Origin: Scytonema sp045865695
GTDB taxonomy: Bacteria > Cyanobacteriota > Cyanobacteriia > Cyanobacteriales > Nostocaceae
Assembly: GCF_045865695.1 (NCBI RefSeq)
Contig: NZ_BAACAP010000230.1
Span: forward strand, 1-64,000
Direction of reading: 5' to 3'
DNA length: 64,000 nucleotides
Part shown: positions 1-9,713 of the stretch, piece after piece
How positions within the stretch are numbered: the first letter of the stretch is position 1
How the letters are laid out: every line of letters starts with the position of its first letter
Made by a program: the position numbers and the translations under genes
The notes under the pieces: generated by a model
Databases searched by the model: none
Told to the model about the DNA's origin: nothing
What the model saw: only the letters and a program-made list of their open reading frames with translations

Positions 1-595
1 AGTAGGCATTGGCAAGATTGTTTTGGGTCATTGCCCATCGTTCTGAGAATACATTGCGCGTGTGGACTTCAAGTGCGGCAGTGTAAAAGGCAATTGCCCG
101 TTCGAGATTATCTGCCCTTTCCCCTTTTATCCGGTTAAAGTAGGCAATGGCGAGATTGTTTTGAGTCATTGCCCAATCGACTGGGAATGCATCGCGGGTA
201 TAGACACTCAGTACTGTTTCATAACCTGCAATTGCCATATCTTGGTTGACCGCCTTGCTGCCAAGAGGAAATTCTTGAATAAGTTTGCTAAAAATGAAAA
301 TAGTTGTAGCGATCGCTCTCACGTCATCTGCTTGTGCCTTGGATAGGGAATCTAATGCCCAGTTTCTCAATAAGAGAGTGAAGTTCTCATCCAATTTGTC
401 TAGGTTCGCTTGCAGTAACGGGTACACAGCTTGCTTATCACCCGCACTCTCCCTAGTAACTTGTAATACCTTGAAAAGAAAATCAACAGAGGCGTCAGAA
501 GTAACTGTTGCTGAAGGGATGTCTTGAGATTTAAATTTAAATAAACCTAGCTTTTCAGGAATACTACTTATAAAACCGAACAAACCTTGCCACAT
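1..595 (-). CDS. TPR protein, N-terminal part (runs off the left edge)
   Basis: An open frame of 198 codons starts with ATG at 595 (MWQGLFGF...) and continues past position 1, so only the N-terminus is visible. About 130 residues without a recognisable domain are followed by repeats carrying the pattern WAMTQNNLA-AY, with RAIAFYTAALEV between them. This is the tetratricopeptide signature common in cyanobacterial proteins that end in a CHAT (caspase-like) domain. TPRs mediate protein-protein contacts; whether a CHAT domain follows cannot be seen. There is no signal peptide or membrane segment, so a cytoplasmic protein is expected. It is divergent from the AraC-type gene at 831. The TPR call is firm; the CHAT link is family knowledge only. 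Confidence 0.8.
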   Translation of the reverse strand, partial: MWQGLFGFISSIPEKLGLFKFKSQDIPSATVTSDASVDFLFKVLQVTRESAGDKQAVYPLLQANLDKLDENFTLLLRNWALDSLSKAQADDVRAIATTIFIFSKLIQEFPLGSKAVNQDMAIAGYETVLSVYTRDAFPVDWAMTQNNLAIAYFNRIKGERADNLERAIAFYTAALEVHTRNVFSERWAMTQNNLANAY

Positions 596-830
596 TCCAA
601 TGACCTCATTGTTTTTCTACCAAGAACTCCAATTCTTATTTTGCACCAAACTAAGGCTAATGTTGAGTAACATTAAGTGTCTTATATTTTACTTCACAGG
701 CTGTTTCAGTTTTTCCAGATTATTAAATATTAAATAGCATTATTATGCTCTTTCTGTGGTGGGCTGCTTCAGCGTAGCTGTTTTGACTAAAATAGAAGAA
801 GAGATTTTGAAAGCGCGAGGGTTGCGTGGC

Positions 831-1730
831 ATGGAGGTTGAAAAGCCGTTGGTAATTGATTTTGCTAGAGAAGAAAATACTCAAATGCTTTACCAGCATT
901 CGACTTTGCTTTCTAGCTACACAGCTAATTGGGATGGGTTTTACCTTCAATATCACCATCAGCCGCCACAGGAAATATCCAAACACTGTTCTAAGCAGCA
1001 TCGTATCATTATTCACAACCACCCCCTGCCAACGCCGAAAATCGAACGGATAGAAGAATTATCTCAAGAGAGCCAAGTCATGCCAGGGACTATCACTGTT
1101 GTTCCCGCAAATACACAAAACTGGGCATACTGGGATGCAGAGCACCGATTTATTGTGCTGATTTTTGAGTCGAATCTGTTTGCACGGCACATTGCTGAAT
1201 CAACCGATGTCGATGAGGTTGAACTGTTAACGACTCTGAGTCATCCCGATTCATTGATTTACAGCATTGGGTTAGCCCTCAAAGCCGAACTAGAATCCAA
1301 TGGGCTAGGTGGTCATTTGTATGTAGATTCGTTAGCGATCGCATTAATGGCACATCTACTGCGACATTATTCTTCCCAAAAATGTTCCCTGCAAATTTCT
1401 GCAAGTGGTTTACCGAAAACTAAGCTGCGACAAGTGCTCGAGTATATTCACGATCGTATTGGTCAAGATTTAACCGTGGCTCAGTTAGCTGCGCTCGCTC
1501 ACATGAGTCCAAATTATTTCTCAGGCTTATTCAAACAATCAACCGGACTCACACCTCATCAATACGTGCTTCGGTGTCGTATAGATTGTGCCAAGCAGTT
1601 GCTGCATGAAGGTAAACTGAGTATTGCAGAAATCTCCAATCACCTCGGCTTTTCCCATCAGAGTCATTTCAGCCAGTACTTTAAACGTCTCGTTGGAACC
1701 AGTCCTAAAACATTCCTTAAACGCCAGTAG
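831..1730 (+). CDS. AraC-family transcriptional regulator
   Basis: About 299 residues. The last 100 or so form the double helix-turn-helix AraC DNA-binding domain: LTVAQLAALAHMSPNYFSGL is the first HTH, and the second runs through IAEISNHLGFSHQSHFSQYF with the usual GTSPKTFLKR end. The N-terminal 190 residues are an effector-binding region of a type found in many cyanobacterial AraC proteins. The frame is open back to a GTG at 756, but ATG 831 (MEVEKPLVIDF) matches the usual N-terminus better; neither has a strong Shine-Dalgarno. It lies head-on to an RND-efflux remnant 50 bp downstream, so it may once have controlled an efflux operon, but that is inference. Confidence 0.85.
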   Translation: MEVEKPLVIDFAREENTQMLYQHSTLLSSYTANWDGFYLQYHHQPPQEISKHCSKQHRIIIHNHPLPTPKIERIEELSQESQVMPGTITVVPANTQNWAYWDAEHRFIVLIFESNLFARHIAESTDVDEVELLTTLSHPDSLIYSIGLALKAELESNGLGGHLYVDSLAIALMAHLLRHYSSQKCSLQISASGLPKTKLRQVLEYIHDRIGQDLTVAQLAALAHMSPNYFSGLFKQSTGLTPHQYVLRCRIDCAKQLLHEGKLSIAEISNHLGFSHQSHFSQYFKRLVGTSPKTFLKRQ

Positions 1731-1780
1731 AAATTTGCAAGACATTATTCTGAAAATTTTGCCTACTTAAATCTAGCGAC

Positions 1781-1963
1781 TTATTGTTGCCTTGTAGAAC
1801 GATTGGTGAATTGACAGTGCTGCAAGCGATCGCGAATCTTCATGATTACTACATACAAGACTGGCACCATAAATAGACTCAAAAAAGTAGAGACAATCAT
1901 GCCGCCAAAAACAGATGTTCCCAACGACTGACGGCTTGCGGCTCCACCCCCCGATGCGGTCAC
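1781..1963 (-). pseudogene. RND multidrug-efflux pump, C-terminal remnant
   Basis: Sixty codons match the last transmembrane segment and tail of AcrB/HAE1-type RND pumps: ASGGGAASRQSLGTSVFGGM followed by a hydrophobic run ending FMVPVLYVVI. A full pump has over 1000 residues. Here the frame meets a TAG immediately upstream of the GTG at 1963, and nothing pump-like lies beyond. The natural 3' end appears intact. This is therefore a 5'-deleted remnant, probably not expressed. Confidence 0.75.
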
Positions 1964-2273
1964 CTATGCATTAGTCACATCTTTCTTAACATTTGTAGAA
2001 GATAGAAGGAGCAAGGATTACAGAAGTCAGAGCCGTCATCAGGGTTGACAAAAGACAAGAGATGTAGATTAAAGAATAAATGTATAATTATGTACACACA
2101 TCAGATATGGGGGTATGGAACTGTAACTTAATTCTTTACCATTTTTACCCAATACTAGACTTTTTAGGTATATTGACATATTCTGCTAAATCCCAGAGAT
2201 TTTAACTAATTACAATGTTCCTTACGGTAAGGTTTAATAGGAATGGATTCAATATTAGAGGAAAACAATAGTT
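1964..2273. other. Intergenic, no gene seen
   Basis: 310 bp with no ORF or recognisable RNA gene. AT content rises towards the DUF433 gene, whose promoter probably lies in the last 100 bp. No clear -35/-10 pair was identified. Confidence 0.5.
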
Positions 2274-2486
2274 ATGCAAAACCTCACTCGAATTACCCGC
2301 AATCTAGAAGTAATGGGCGGTAAACCTTGTATCCGAGGGATGAGGGTCACAGTTGGTACAATCGTTGGGTTAATGGCATCGGGACATACCACCAATGACA
2401 TTCTTGCAGCATATCCCTATTTAGAAGAACCGGATATATATGAAGCACTTGACTATGCATTAGAACTCAACTCGAATTACCAGTGA
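2274..2486 (+). CDS. DUF433 protein (probable antitoxin type)
   Basis: A 70-residue protein with the complete DUF433 fold signature: GGKPCIRGMRVTVGTIVGLM, then DILAAYPYLEEPDIYEALDYA. These small winged-helix-like proteins are usually encoded just upstream of a DUF5615 PIN-like nuclease, and the pair is predicted to be toxin-antitoxin-like. An AGAGGA motif stands about 13 bases before the ATG. No DUF5615 partner follows: the next gene, 116 bp on, is an unrelated glutathione transferase. It is thus an orphan, either solitary or left after loss of its toxin. Confidence 0.85.
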   Translation: MQNLTRITRNLEVMGGKPCIRGMRVTVGTIVGLMASGHTTNDILAAYPYLEEPDIYEALDYALELNSNYQ

Positions 2487-2602
2487 AGTAAGCCAAACTA
2501 AAAATTTCAAATTTTTTGCTTAATCACTATGCCTGTATGTGTAAAGATTCTCAATATGAAAAAAATTGAATCATTTATTGTTCAAGAGTAAGGGGTCACT
2601 GA

Positions 2603-3241
2603 ATGACTGATCTGATTCTCACCACTTTCGATTGGGTTCCTAAAACTCCGCGAGGCTATGTGCGTGACATACGTGTGCGTTGGGCACTTGAAGAGGCTGG
2701 GTTGCCCTATCGCGTAAATAGCGTGCCATTTCGCGATCGGGATGCCGAGCATTTTTCGCACCAACCCTTTGGTCAAGTGCCGTGGTTGACCGATGGAGAC
2801 ATCTCGATCTTCGAGAGCGGCGCAATCCTGCTTCATCTCGGCGAACTGAGTGACAAGCTGATGCCTGCCGAGCCGCACGGTCGCAGTGATGTTAAACAAT
2901 GGCTGTTCGCGGCGCTCGCTTCAGTCGAGGCGGCAAGCCAGCCCTGGTCTTTCTTCAAGTTCTCCGGTGACACCGAAGAAACGCAAATGCGGAAGTTTTT
3001 TGACGCATTCCTTGAGGCTCGGCTCAAGCACATGGAAACGGTGTTCGCAGGACGCGAATGGCTGGCTGGAAGCTTTTCTGTGGCCGACATCCTGATGGCC
3101 GATGTGCTGCGCCTTGTCGATCGGTTCGACGGGCTGGCGGCATATCCCGCTTGTCGTGACTATGTTGCGTGCGCCACGGCACGCCCGTCGTTCGTGAAGG
3201 CACATACAGACCAGATGGCGCATTTTGCTGCGGCAGACTGA
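2603..3241 (+). CDS. Glutathione S-transferase family protein
   Basis: 212 residues with a thioredoxin-like N-terminal domain (RVRWALEEAGLPYRV, then GQVPWLTDGDISIFESGAIL, the cis-Pro and Glu-Ser glutathione-binding motif) and an all-helical C-terminal domain with the N-capping pattern LAGSFSVADILMADVLRLVD. It should conjugate glutathione to electrophiles or act in a related thiol reaction in the cytosol; the substrate is unknown. The coding sequence is visibly GC-richer than both flanks, with many codons ending in C or G, and the shift ends near 3310. That points to horizontal transfer, possibly from a proteobacterium. An AAGGGG motif precedes the ATG. Confidence 0.88.
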   Translation: MTDLILTTFDWVPKTPRGYVRDIRVRWALEEAGLPYRVNSVPFRDRDAEHFSHQPFGQVPWLTDGDISIFESGAILLHLGELSDKLMPAEPHGRSDVKQWLFAALASVEAASQPWSFFKFSGDTEETQMRKFFDAFLEARLKHMETVFAGREWLAGSFSVADILMADVLRLVDRFDGLAAYPACRDYVACATARPSFVKAHTDQMAHFAAAD

Positions 3242-3325
3242 GCAACACCCAACCATTCGATGAAAGCGAGGTGCCGTTCAACAATCCCGTTGCATACCGA
3301 CCGTATCAAGTTGGTTAGTGGAGTT

Positions 3326-3460
3326 TCATAATTCGCTTTTTGCATCAATCTCTGATAAATTTTTACCCTTTAAACTTATATAGCTAGCACAGTCTTGGAA
3401 TCGAAAACTATAACCATCAGGAAGGGTAATTCTCAAACCGCTTTCTTTATAAATGGGCAT
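3326..3460 (-). pseudogene. Short ORF coupled to the AAA ATPase, probably a truncated partner
   Basis: A 44-codon ORF (MPIYKESGLRITLPDG...) begins 2 bases after the ATPase stop codon, as in a translationally coupled pair. Its sequence (LRITLPDGYSFRFQDCASY) looks like the beginning of a larger domain, and the ORF ends abruptly after SEIDAKSEL just where the sequence changes from AT-rich to the GC-rich glutathione-transferase segment. I infer that the partner gene lost its 3' part when that segment arrived. From memory only, similar N-termini occur on cyanobacterial proteins that continue into a nuclease-like LEVKDY motif; this was not verified. Confidence 0.5.
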
Positions 3461-3462
3461 AT

Positions 3463-4497
3463 TTAGGCTTGCAAATCTAAACGTACATCTTCTTCATATA
3501 ACTTTATAGATGCATCTATTATAGAATTGTCTGGCATTCCTTCTTTAAAATCGTTAAATTTAATGTTAATACCTCCGTCAGATTTTTCTAGGCAGCAAAG
3601 CTGGATGCTTTCTTGATATTTCCGTGCCAGAATTTCAAATTCTTTTAGCACAAAATAACTATGAGTAGCTAGATAAATTTGTACACCTATCTGACTCAAA
3701 CAAAACAGCAGATCGCAAAAAGGAATTATAGCATATGGATGTAAGTTTATTTCTGGTTCATCAATAAATAAAATAGTGTTCTTTTGAAGGGTTCCATTAC
3801 GTATTAATAATGCTAAAATACCAATTCTTTTGATACCTTCTGGAATTTCAGAGATTTCATACTTTTCTCGTCCTTGTTGGAAAAGAAACCTTTGATTCTC
3901 TAGAAATAATTCTCCTTGGAGTATACTTTGTAAGTCAGCTAATATCTCTTCAAAAGATTGAGTGAGTTTTTTATTGAAGACTGGTATTCTTAAAGCCTGT
4001 ATTATATCTTGATAAGTTTGGTCAAAACCAAATATTTTTAAATGCTCATTCACTGCTGCTATAGCGTCAAAAGACGTAATAACTTCTTTGGTTGGTATAT
4101 ATAATGCGTTTAAAACCAAATTTATATTAGCTAAGTCAGTACATTGAAGAATAGTTTCTTTTGAATCTTTTTCTAAATAAAAACTATATTCATCGCCTCT
4201 AATGATAGTACGAACCGTGAGGCGATCGCTACCTTTATAGATAATTTCACCAAGCGACTGTTTAGTCGGCTGATAAACCGAAAACAGTTTTTCAGATAAA
4301 AAGCTTTTCCATGTTTTACTATCTGCTTCTGAACTTTTATTATACTCTTCGATACTCTTGGCAATAGAATAAAGAAGTTTTAGGAGATAAGTCTTACCAG
4401 TACTATTCTTTCCAATAAGAATGTTAATTTTTTGATGTTCTTGCCATTCTAATCTTGAGAATAGCCCTAAGTTTTCTACAAGAAGATACTTAAACAT
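3463..4497 (-). CDS. AAA/ABC-type ATPase (AAA_15/AAA_21-like)
   Basis: 344 residues. Walker A is GKNSTGKT at residues 29-36. Walker B (TILFIDEPEINLHP) lies near residue 245, followed by the His-switch motif IYLATHSYFVL. This is the architecture of OLD-like and RecF-like ATPases found in phage-defence and toxin-like modules (AAA_21, retron or Gabija-like contexts). There is no TOPRIM domain in this chain. The ORF immediately downstream (3460-3326) looks like the start of a partner that has been truncated. The ATPase itself is open and has all nucleotide-binding motifs, so it may be an intact half of a broken two-gene system. Confidence 0.82.
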   Translation of the reverse strand: MFKYLLVENLGLFSRLEWQEHQKINILIGKNSTGKTYLLKLLYSIAKSIEEYNKSSEADSKTWKSFLSEKLFSVYQPTKQSLGEIIYKGSDRLTVRTIIRGDEYSFYLEKDSKETILQCTDLANINLVLNALYIPTKEVITSFDAIAAVNEHLKIFGFDQTYQDIIQALRIPVFNKKLTQSFEEILADLQSILQGELFLENQRFLFQQGREKYEISEIPEGIKRIGILALLIRNGTLQKNTILFIDEPEINLHPYAIIPFCDLLFCLSQIGVQIYLATHSYFVLKEFEILARKYQESIQLCCLEKSDGGINIKFNDFKEGMPDNSIIDASIKLYEEDVRLDLQA

Positions 4498-4615
4498 TAT
4501 TGGTTTCTACTGAATTGAAAGTTAGTTGTACTGGTTCGAGTTTGGTATAGTAAAGCTATAGCGATCGCTATATATTGGATGTTTCGTTATTGATATTAAG
4601 TAGAATAAACGAGTT

Positions 4616-4912
4616 CTATTCTCTTTGTTGTTGATTCAACCAAGTCACTAAATCACCCACTTCAGAGAAATCAACGAAAGCTTCTGCTAAATCTTCCAAT
4701 TGCGGAGTGGATAATTCCTGTACTTGCTCCAACAATGATGAATCAAGTTGACTAAAAAGCCGATTAAGCTGACGCATAATTATTAAAATTGCTTCTTGTT
4801 TTCTTGCCTTTTCAAGGATATCTTGATAAATCACTGATTCTTGCATAGTCTTCTCTCCTAAAAACTGCTTAATTAACTGCTCCAAAAACGTGAACCTAAC
4901 TAAAAACTCCAG
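4616..4912 (-). pseudogene. Rpn/DUF4351 nuclease-family protein, 3' fragment (duplicate copy)
   Basis: The last 90 or so codons are almost the same as the C-terminus of the neighbouring gene at 5069-5893: VIYQDILEKARKQEAILIIM and the DUF4351 end FVDFSEVGDLVTWLNQQQRE. Frame and similarity extend upstream to about 4912 (LEFLVRFTF), then stop; the nuclease domain is absent. It is best explained as a tandem duplication followed by 5' deletion. The gap up to 5069 contains one copy of the dispersed GTTGGGTTTYGTTCCTCAAC repeat. Confidence 0.75.
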
Positions 4913-4961
4913 AGATGTAGGTTGAATTGAGCGATCGCAAAATAAAACAAAGTCACAAAAA

Positions 4962-4991
4962 GTTGGGTTTTGTTCCTCAACCCAACCTACG
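4962..4991. repeat. Dispersed palindromic repeat (type A)
   Basis: A 30-bp unit with the inverted repeat GTTGGGTT...AACCCAAC. Near-identical copies occur at 44389-44419 and 60587-60614, all outside intact genes. It resembles a bacterial REP sequence. Confidence 0.75.
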
Positions 4992-5068
4992 CGATTTGGA
5001 ATTTGTACCTTATCTGAGCGATATTGGCAACAATCTGCAAACGATAGAAAAAGTAGAACAAACGAGTT

Positions 5069-5893
5069 CTACTCTCTTTGTTGTTGATTCAACCAAGTCA
5101 CTAAATCCCCCACTTCCGAGAAATCAACGAAAGCTTCTGCTAACTCCTCTAATTGCTTAATGGATAATCCCTGTACTTGTTCCGCCAATGATGAATCAAG
5201 TTGACTAAAACGCCGATTAAGTAAACGCATGATTATTAAAATTGCTTCTTGCTTTCTTTCCTTGGCTGCAATATCTTGATAAATCACTGATTCTCGCATT
5301 ATATCCTCCGATAAAAATTGACGAATTAAATCCTTAGTAAATCGCAAGCCAGCTAGGACTTCCAGACAGCCTGCAACATTTTGTCGTTCCTCTCTATCTG
5401 AAATTCTAGCCACGTTTTCTGCAACTCGCGCCAGTAATCCTTGAGGTGAATCTGTCCGCGTTAAAGGTGCTAGGGGTAGCAATCCTGGGTTAGTGAGAAA
5501 TAATGCTGAATCTTGTTCCCATAGGCGAATGACTCGATAACGGTGAACTGTTGTCTCATCTCGATATTCCTCTGTAAAAACGAGTTCATTATCTTCTTCC
5601 TGTAAAAAGACGATGACTTATATCACTGGACACCGATATTGTCGCTTTAATCGCACTGAGTAATCGAGCATTCTGAACGGAAGCGGTGGATTGGATGACG
5701 TTAAAGTTTGAAATTCAATGTGCAAAATTTGGTTTGCTGTTTGCAGGAAAGTCACAGAATCGGCACGAATTGGTTCTAAACTCAATTCAGTTTTCAGTAC
5801 GCCGATCTCCCTCGGCTCAATTGCTAGCAGCCGACGGACAAATTCTGCTGGGTATTGTTCGGCTAAATATTTACAAACGTTATCGTAACTCAT
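5069..5893 (-). pseudogene. Rpn-family nuclease/putative transposase with DUF4351, one in-frame stop
   Basis: The two halves belong to one gene of about 274 codons. The N-terminal half (MSYDNVCKYLAEQYPAEFVR, ending QYRCPVI) is the PD-(D/E)XK-like Rpn nuclease region; the C-terminal half carries DUF4351. They are in the same frame, separated by a single TAA at 5618-5620 (codon 92) where the family normally has glutamine (CAA). Reading continues directly after it as VIVFLQEEDNELVFTEEYRD. Rpn proteins are recombination-promoting DNases that are abundant and mobile in cyanobacteria. The gene is probably inactive unless the stop is suppressed. Confidence 0.85.
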
Positions 5894-5913
5894 TTGTTGT
5901 TTGGTACTTTTTG

Positions 5914-8900
5914 TTACTCTACAACAATCCGAACCTTACCTGGATCTTTACCCTTGGCTAAATCGCTGAGATAGTCATCAAAGCGTTTTTTCATCTCTTG
6001 GACGGTACAAGGCGAACCCCCATTTAATAATATCTTCTGCAAATCTTGTGTCTTGACGACTACCTTGACTAACCCAGAAAGAACTTCTTGAAAAGCATGA
6101 ATAAAGTCATTTGTCAACGGATTTGGCAGAACTTGCGATCGCAAAAACTCATCCACAAGCTGTCTTTGCTTTGGTTTCAGCAAATTCAAATTTGCCCGTG
6201 TTGTTGGGTCATCCAAATTAGTCAACAGTGTCTGAGTCCAATCATTCAAAAGCTGCTCTAACTGAGTTTCCAAATCAACCAACAAACTGCTAGCAGGCAT
6301 ATTTATTGTCTCAGTCGTCGGCTTAAACTGACAGTGAGGACAAATAGCCGTTGCTTGCATCTCCTGTTCCGTCAGTGCAAAGCAAGTTTTTACTTTAGCC
6401 AAATCCTCTTGAAAATCCTTCAACTGGCTTGCTGGCATCAAGTCAACTGTTGCCAACTTCTGCAAACTTTGCAATCGCGAATCTTTAGTTAATTGTACTT
6501 TGCGTTGGTCGTCATGCATCCCCAACCGTGCGCTAGCGTGCAATGCCGTATAAGTTTGAATGTAGTTCTGTTTCAAACCCGTAAGTTTTTGTAAAGTTTG
6601 CTGTCGGAACAATGCACTAGAGCGTTTCTTGGAATTTAGTATATCTGCAAGAATTTCCTCCCTCACTTGTCGCATCTGCGTTAACCAAGGATTCTCGACT
6701 GGTAACAGCGCTTCAGCTGTATCGAGATAAGATGCTACCGATCCCAAGTAAGTCACCAGTTCTTGCAGTGCTTCAATTTCTGGCAATGTTTGCAATCCAG
6801 GGCGGTAGGAACTCACTTCTTGTTCTTGAGAGCGAAAATTCTTGAGTTTTCCAGGAGTTGAGTAAGCTTGCAACGACTCCAAAAAGGTCTTCGTCCTATC
6901 TAAACTAGAGCGATATTCATCCTGCACGATATCAGTTAAAAGATGGCGACCCCAAAAAGTTAGACCCAATTGCAGTTTTTGCCGTGCTAGCACCAATTTA
7001 TTAACGTTCTCACTGACAGCTTGTTGTAATTGCTGAATTGGCTCATCCTTACCTTGAGTGACCAACTGCGCCATACCTGGTGCGAGTCCCAACAGTTCAA
7101 ACAGTGCTTTGAGTGCAGGTAAATTCCAATCTTTTGGTTGCTAATGTGCTTGAAATTAACCAGTTCTTCAACAGAAGTCGTCACCAAACTATCCAAACTA
7201 TTGGCATCAAATTTTTTCCCAGGAATAGCTAAGGCACTATCCCCGTTGTAAACTAAAGCTGCTGCCAGCACAACTACCCATTCCGGTTCTAATCTATACT
7301 GACTGGGAGCCATGTACTCAACACCGGAAATATCTTGAATGACTTCCGCACGATTGAGAACTTGACCGGAACCTTTTTGCTTCAGTAAGGACAAAATGTA
7401 GTTAGCATATTTAGAGCGATGGACATCTAACTTGTCTCCATCCAATAATTCCAAACCATCAAGTACTGCGATCGCTTGTTTTGTCTTCGTTGTTCCCTTA
7501 AGAAAACGCAATGCATCTTGTGCAGCCTGGTTTTTGTTTTCCCTTGTAATTAACAAGGAAAAAGTTGGGTATTCTGGTGCTCGATCTCCAAAATGAGCAG
7601 CTAAACAGCTAGAACTTACCACATTCACAATATCGCGCACATTAGCACGCGCACTAGTCCCCATCTTTAGACCTTTCATCCATTCCAGTAAAGGTTTGGT
7701 TTTTCCTTGGTAAGTCACTTCAAAGGTAGTGGTCATGTTTTGCTGCAACCAGTTCACCAAGTTTCGCAAAAAACCTTTTGCCTTATCCTCATAACTTTTT
7801 TTTGCCTGTCCTGATGAAGTAGAAGCCAAGTCAACAGCTGCTGCGTACTTCTCTAAAGTTTGCTGAAAATTTGTATCTGGTTTGGTTAAGTGAAAGAAAA
7901 CCTCATCTGCTAACTTTTCTTTTTTATAAGCAGGAGGATCGTAAGGCTGAATAAAGTATAGATAAAAATCTCTTGCAGGAGCAGCTGTAGATCGCTCATT
8001 TGGCGCACCAAAGAACAAATACCCTTGGCGAGTGACTTTTTTGCTCGCCCACTCCACCTCATGTTCCCAAATCAAATAACCCGTTACATAGGTTTGGTCG
8101 GGACGTTCTGGAACTATTTGCTTGAGAGCTTCATAATAATACCTATCCAACTGAGTTTTATCTAGACTTTCAGCTCGCTTTTCAATCAAAGCATCGTAGT
8201 CATCAGTTTTCTTTAAGTCAATATAGTATTGACGATTCTCTGGATTTGCGGAAATAAACTGACCGCTAATAGTTTTGAGGATTTCCCGCAATACTGTTTC
8301 TATCTGCGACAGCAAGTCATCGGCTGGTTCACCCCCCAATTCCGCTACTATGGGGTCATACAAACACAAGCTGTCCCGCAACTCATCTGGTGTTGCACCT
8401 AAAGGCGAGTAAATATCCCCTGTAGTTAGACGGTGAACTGAAAGCGCTGATACAATTCGCTTTGCCATGGGCTTGTAAGCAGGACGGGTAAAAGCTTGTT
8501 GAATGCGTGTTTCCAGTACTCCAGAACAATTGATGACTTCTCGAATATCGGGAACTGACCGAAAGGAAGGATTGTCTTTAAGGGTTTGCCAATAACTATC
8601 ATAGGCAATTAAACCGGGAGAATCTTGAGAAACTTCTTTCTCTAAGAGTTGTCGCATTGCTAGGGAGAGAGTTTTGAGAACTTCCCGCCTTTCCGCAACA
8701 GTTATCCGCTCAAAAGTATCCATATAATCGGGGTGGATTGGGAAAAGACGAACAAACTCGTCCATTCGCTCGTTCATATTGCCGTAAAACTTAGCAAAAG
8801 GTGTGAGGTGTTGACGATTTTTCACCTGTTGTTCGGCAGTTTTCTTCAACAAACGTTCGGCGACAACATATTTAATATCTTTACGAGCAATAGAAACCTG

Positions 8901-9629
8901 TTCAAAACGGTCTTTGACACGACGAATTGCTTCAGCCGCAAACTGGAAGCGGTCACTCGCAAACAGCGTTTCTTGCAAACCGGTAATGAGTCGGAACTTC
9001 AAATTTTTACAAACTTCGCCAATTTCCCGAAGAAAAGTGAGGTCAAGTATCAGTTCCTGGTCTTTGCGGGTACGTAAGTAGTCCAGCATTTCGTCCACTA
9101 CCACAAGCAGACCGAGGTCTGGGTATGAGTCACTAAAAGCGACCATCATATTTTCAAACACACCTTTGTGATTGGGGATTTTGTTTCGAGGTGGAAACTG
9201 AAATTCAATCCCCTAGTCAGATAATGCTTGTTCAAGTTGCACGCAAACAAAATCCCGCAAGTCCATTGTGGTGGAACCCAGTTCTGTGCGAAGTACTTTG
9301 AATTTACCCGCAATACCAGCTGCACTTTGCGCGACCTGCGGATTGTGCAAAGCTGTGGTTAGGTGAGGGTATTCTGCGATCGCACTCAGCACTGCCATTA
9401 AATGTGACTTCCCAGTACCGTAGTTCCCTACAATAAAAATCCCTTTATTATCGGCAGGCTGTTCAAATTGTAAATTGGGAAATACCACTCCTAACAGCTT
9501 TTCTGCCATTTCATCGGAAATGACATAAGTGGAAACCAGTTGCTCTGCCTCAGCGAGTGCGCTAGCATTTTGTAACTGAATAACAGTTTCAATAGGTTCA
9601 AATTGAATTAAATCACCGTACTTCATCAT
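5914..9629 (-). pseudogene. brxC: BREX type 3 BrxC-like ATPase (DUF6079), disrupted
   Basis: Three collinear pieces form one gene of about 1239 codons, the normal size for this family. The start is ATG 9629 (MMKYGDLIQFEPIETVIQL); Walker A GNYGTGKS is at residues 68-74. Two lesions are visible. A TAG at 9213-9215 (codon 139) replaces what is probably TGG, because the same frame continues with GIEFQFPPRNKIPNHKGVFE. A one-base deletion lies near 7136, after VEELVNFKHI, with the frame resumed at PKDWNLPALKALFELLGLAP. BrxC is a large P-loop protein needed for BREX phage exclusion. Upstream is brxF; no pglX, pglZ, brxA or brxHII is present in the window. The family call rests on the P-loop, the size and the BrxF neighbour. 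Confidence 0.78.
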
Positions 9630-9640
9630 AGTTATTTTTA

Positions 9641-9706
9641 TTTGTAGTAGCGCTTCAGCGCCATAAAACCATATATTTTTTAGCGCTAAAGCGCAACTAC
9701 GAACCC
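9641..9706. repeat. Inverted repeat between brxF and brxC
   Basis: Two arms, GTAGTAGCGCTTCAGCGCC and the near reverse complement of it (TTAGCGCTAAAGCGCAACTA), flank an AT-rich centre. It fills most of the spacer between the two defence genes and is typical of a REP-like hairpin insertion. Confidence 0.7.
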
Positions 9707-9713
9707 CCACTCT

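Noticed and set aside
62..527. Plus-strand frames over the first 600 bases
   Set aside because: They lie opposite a clear TPR-coding minus frame and lack family features.
6987..7140. Programmed frameshift in brxC
   Set aside because: There is no slippery heptamer or downstream structure at the junction, and an upstream TAG already interrupts the gene.
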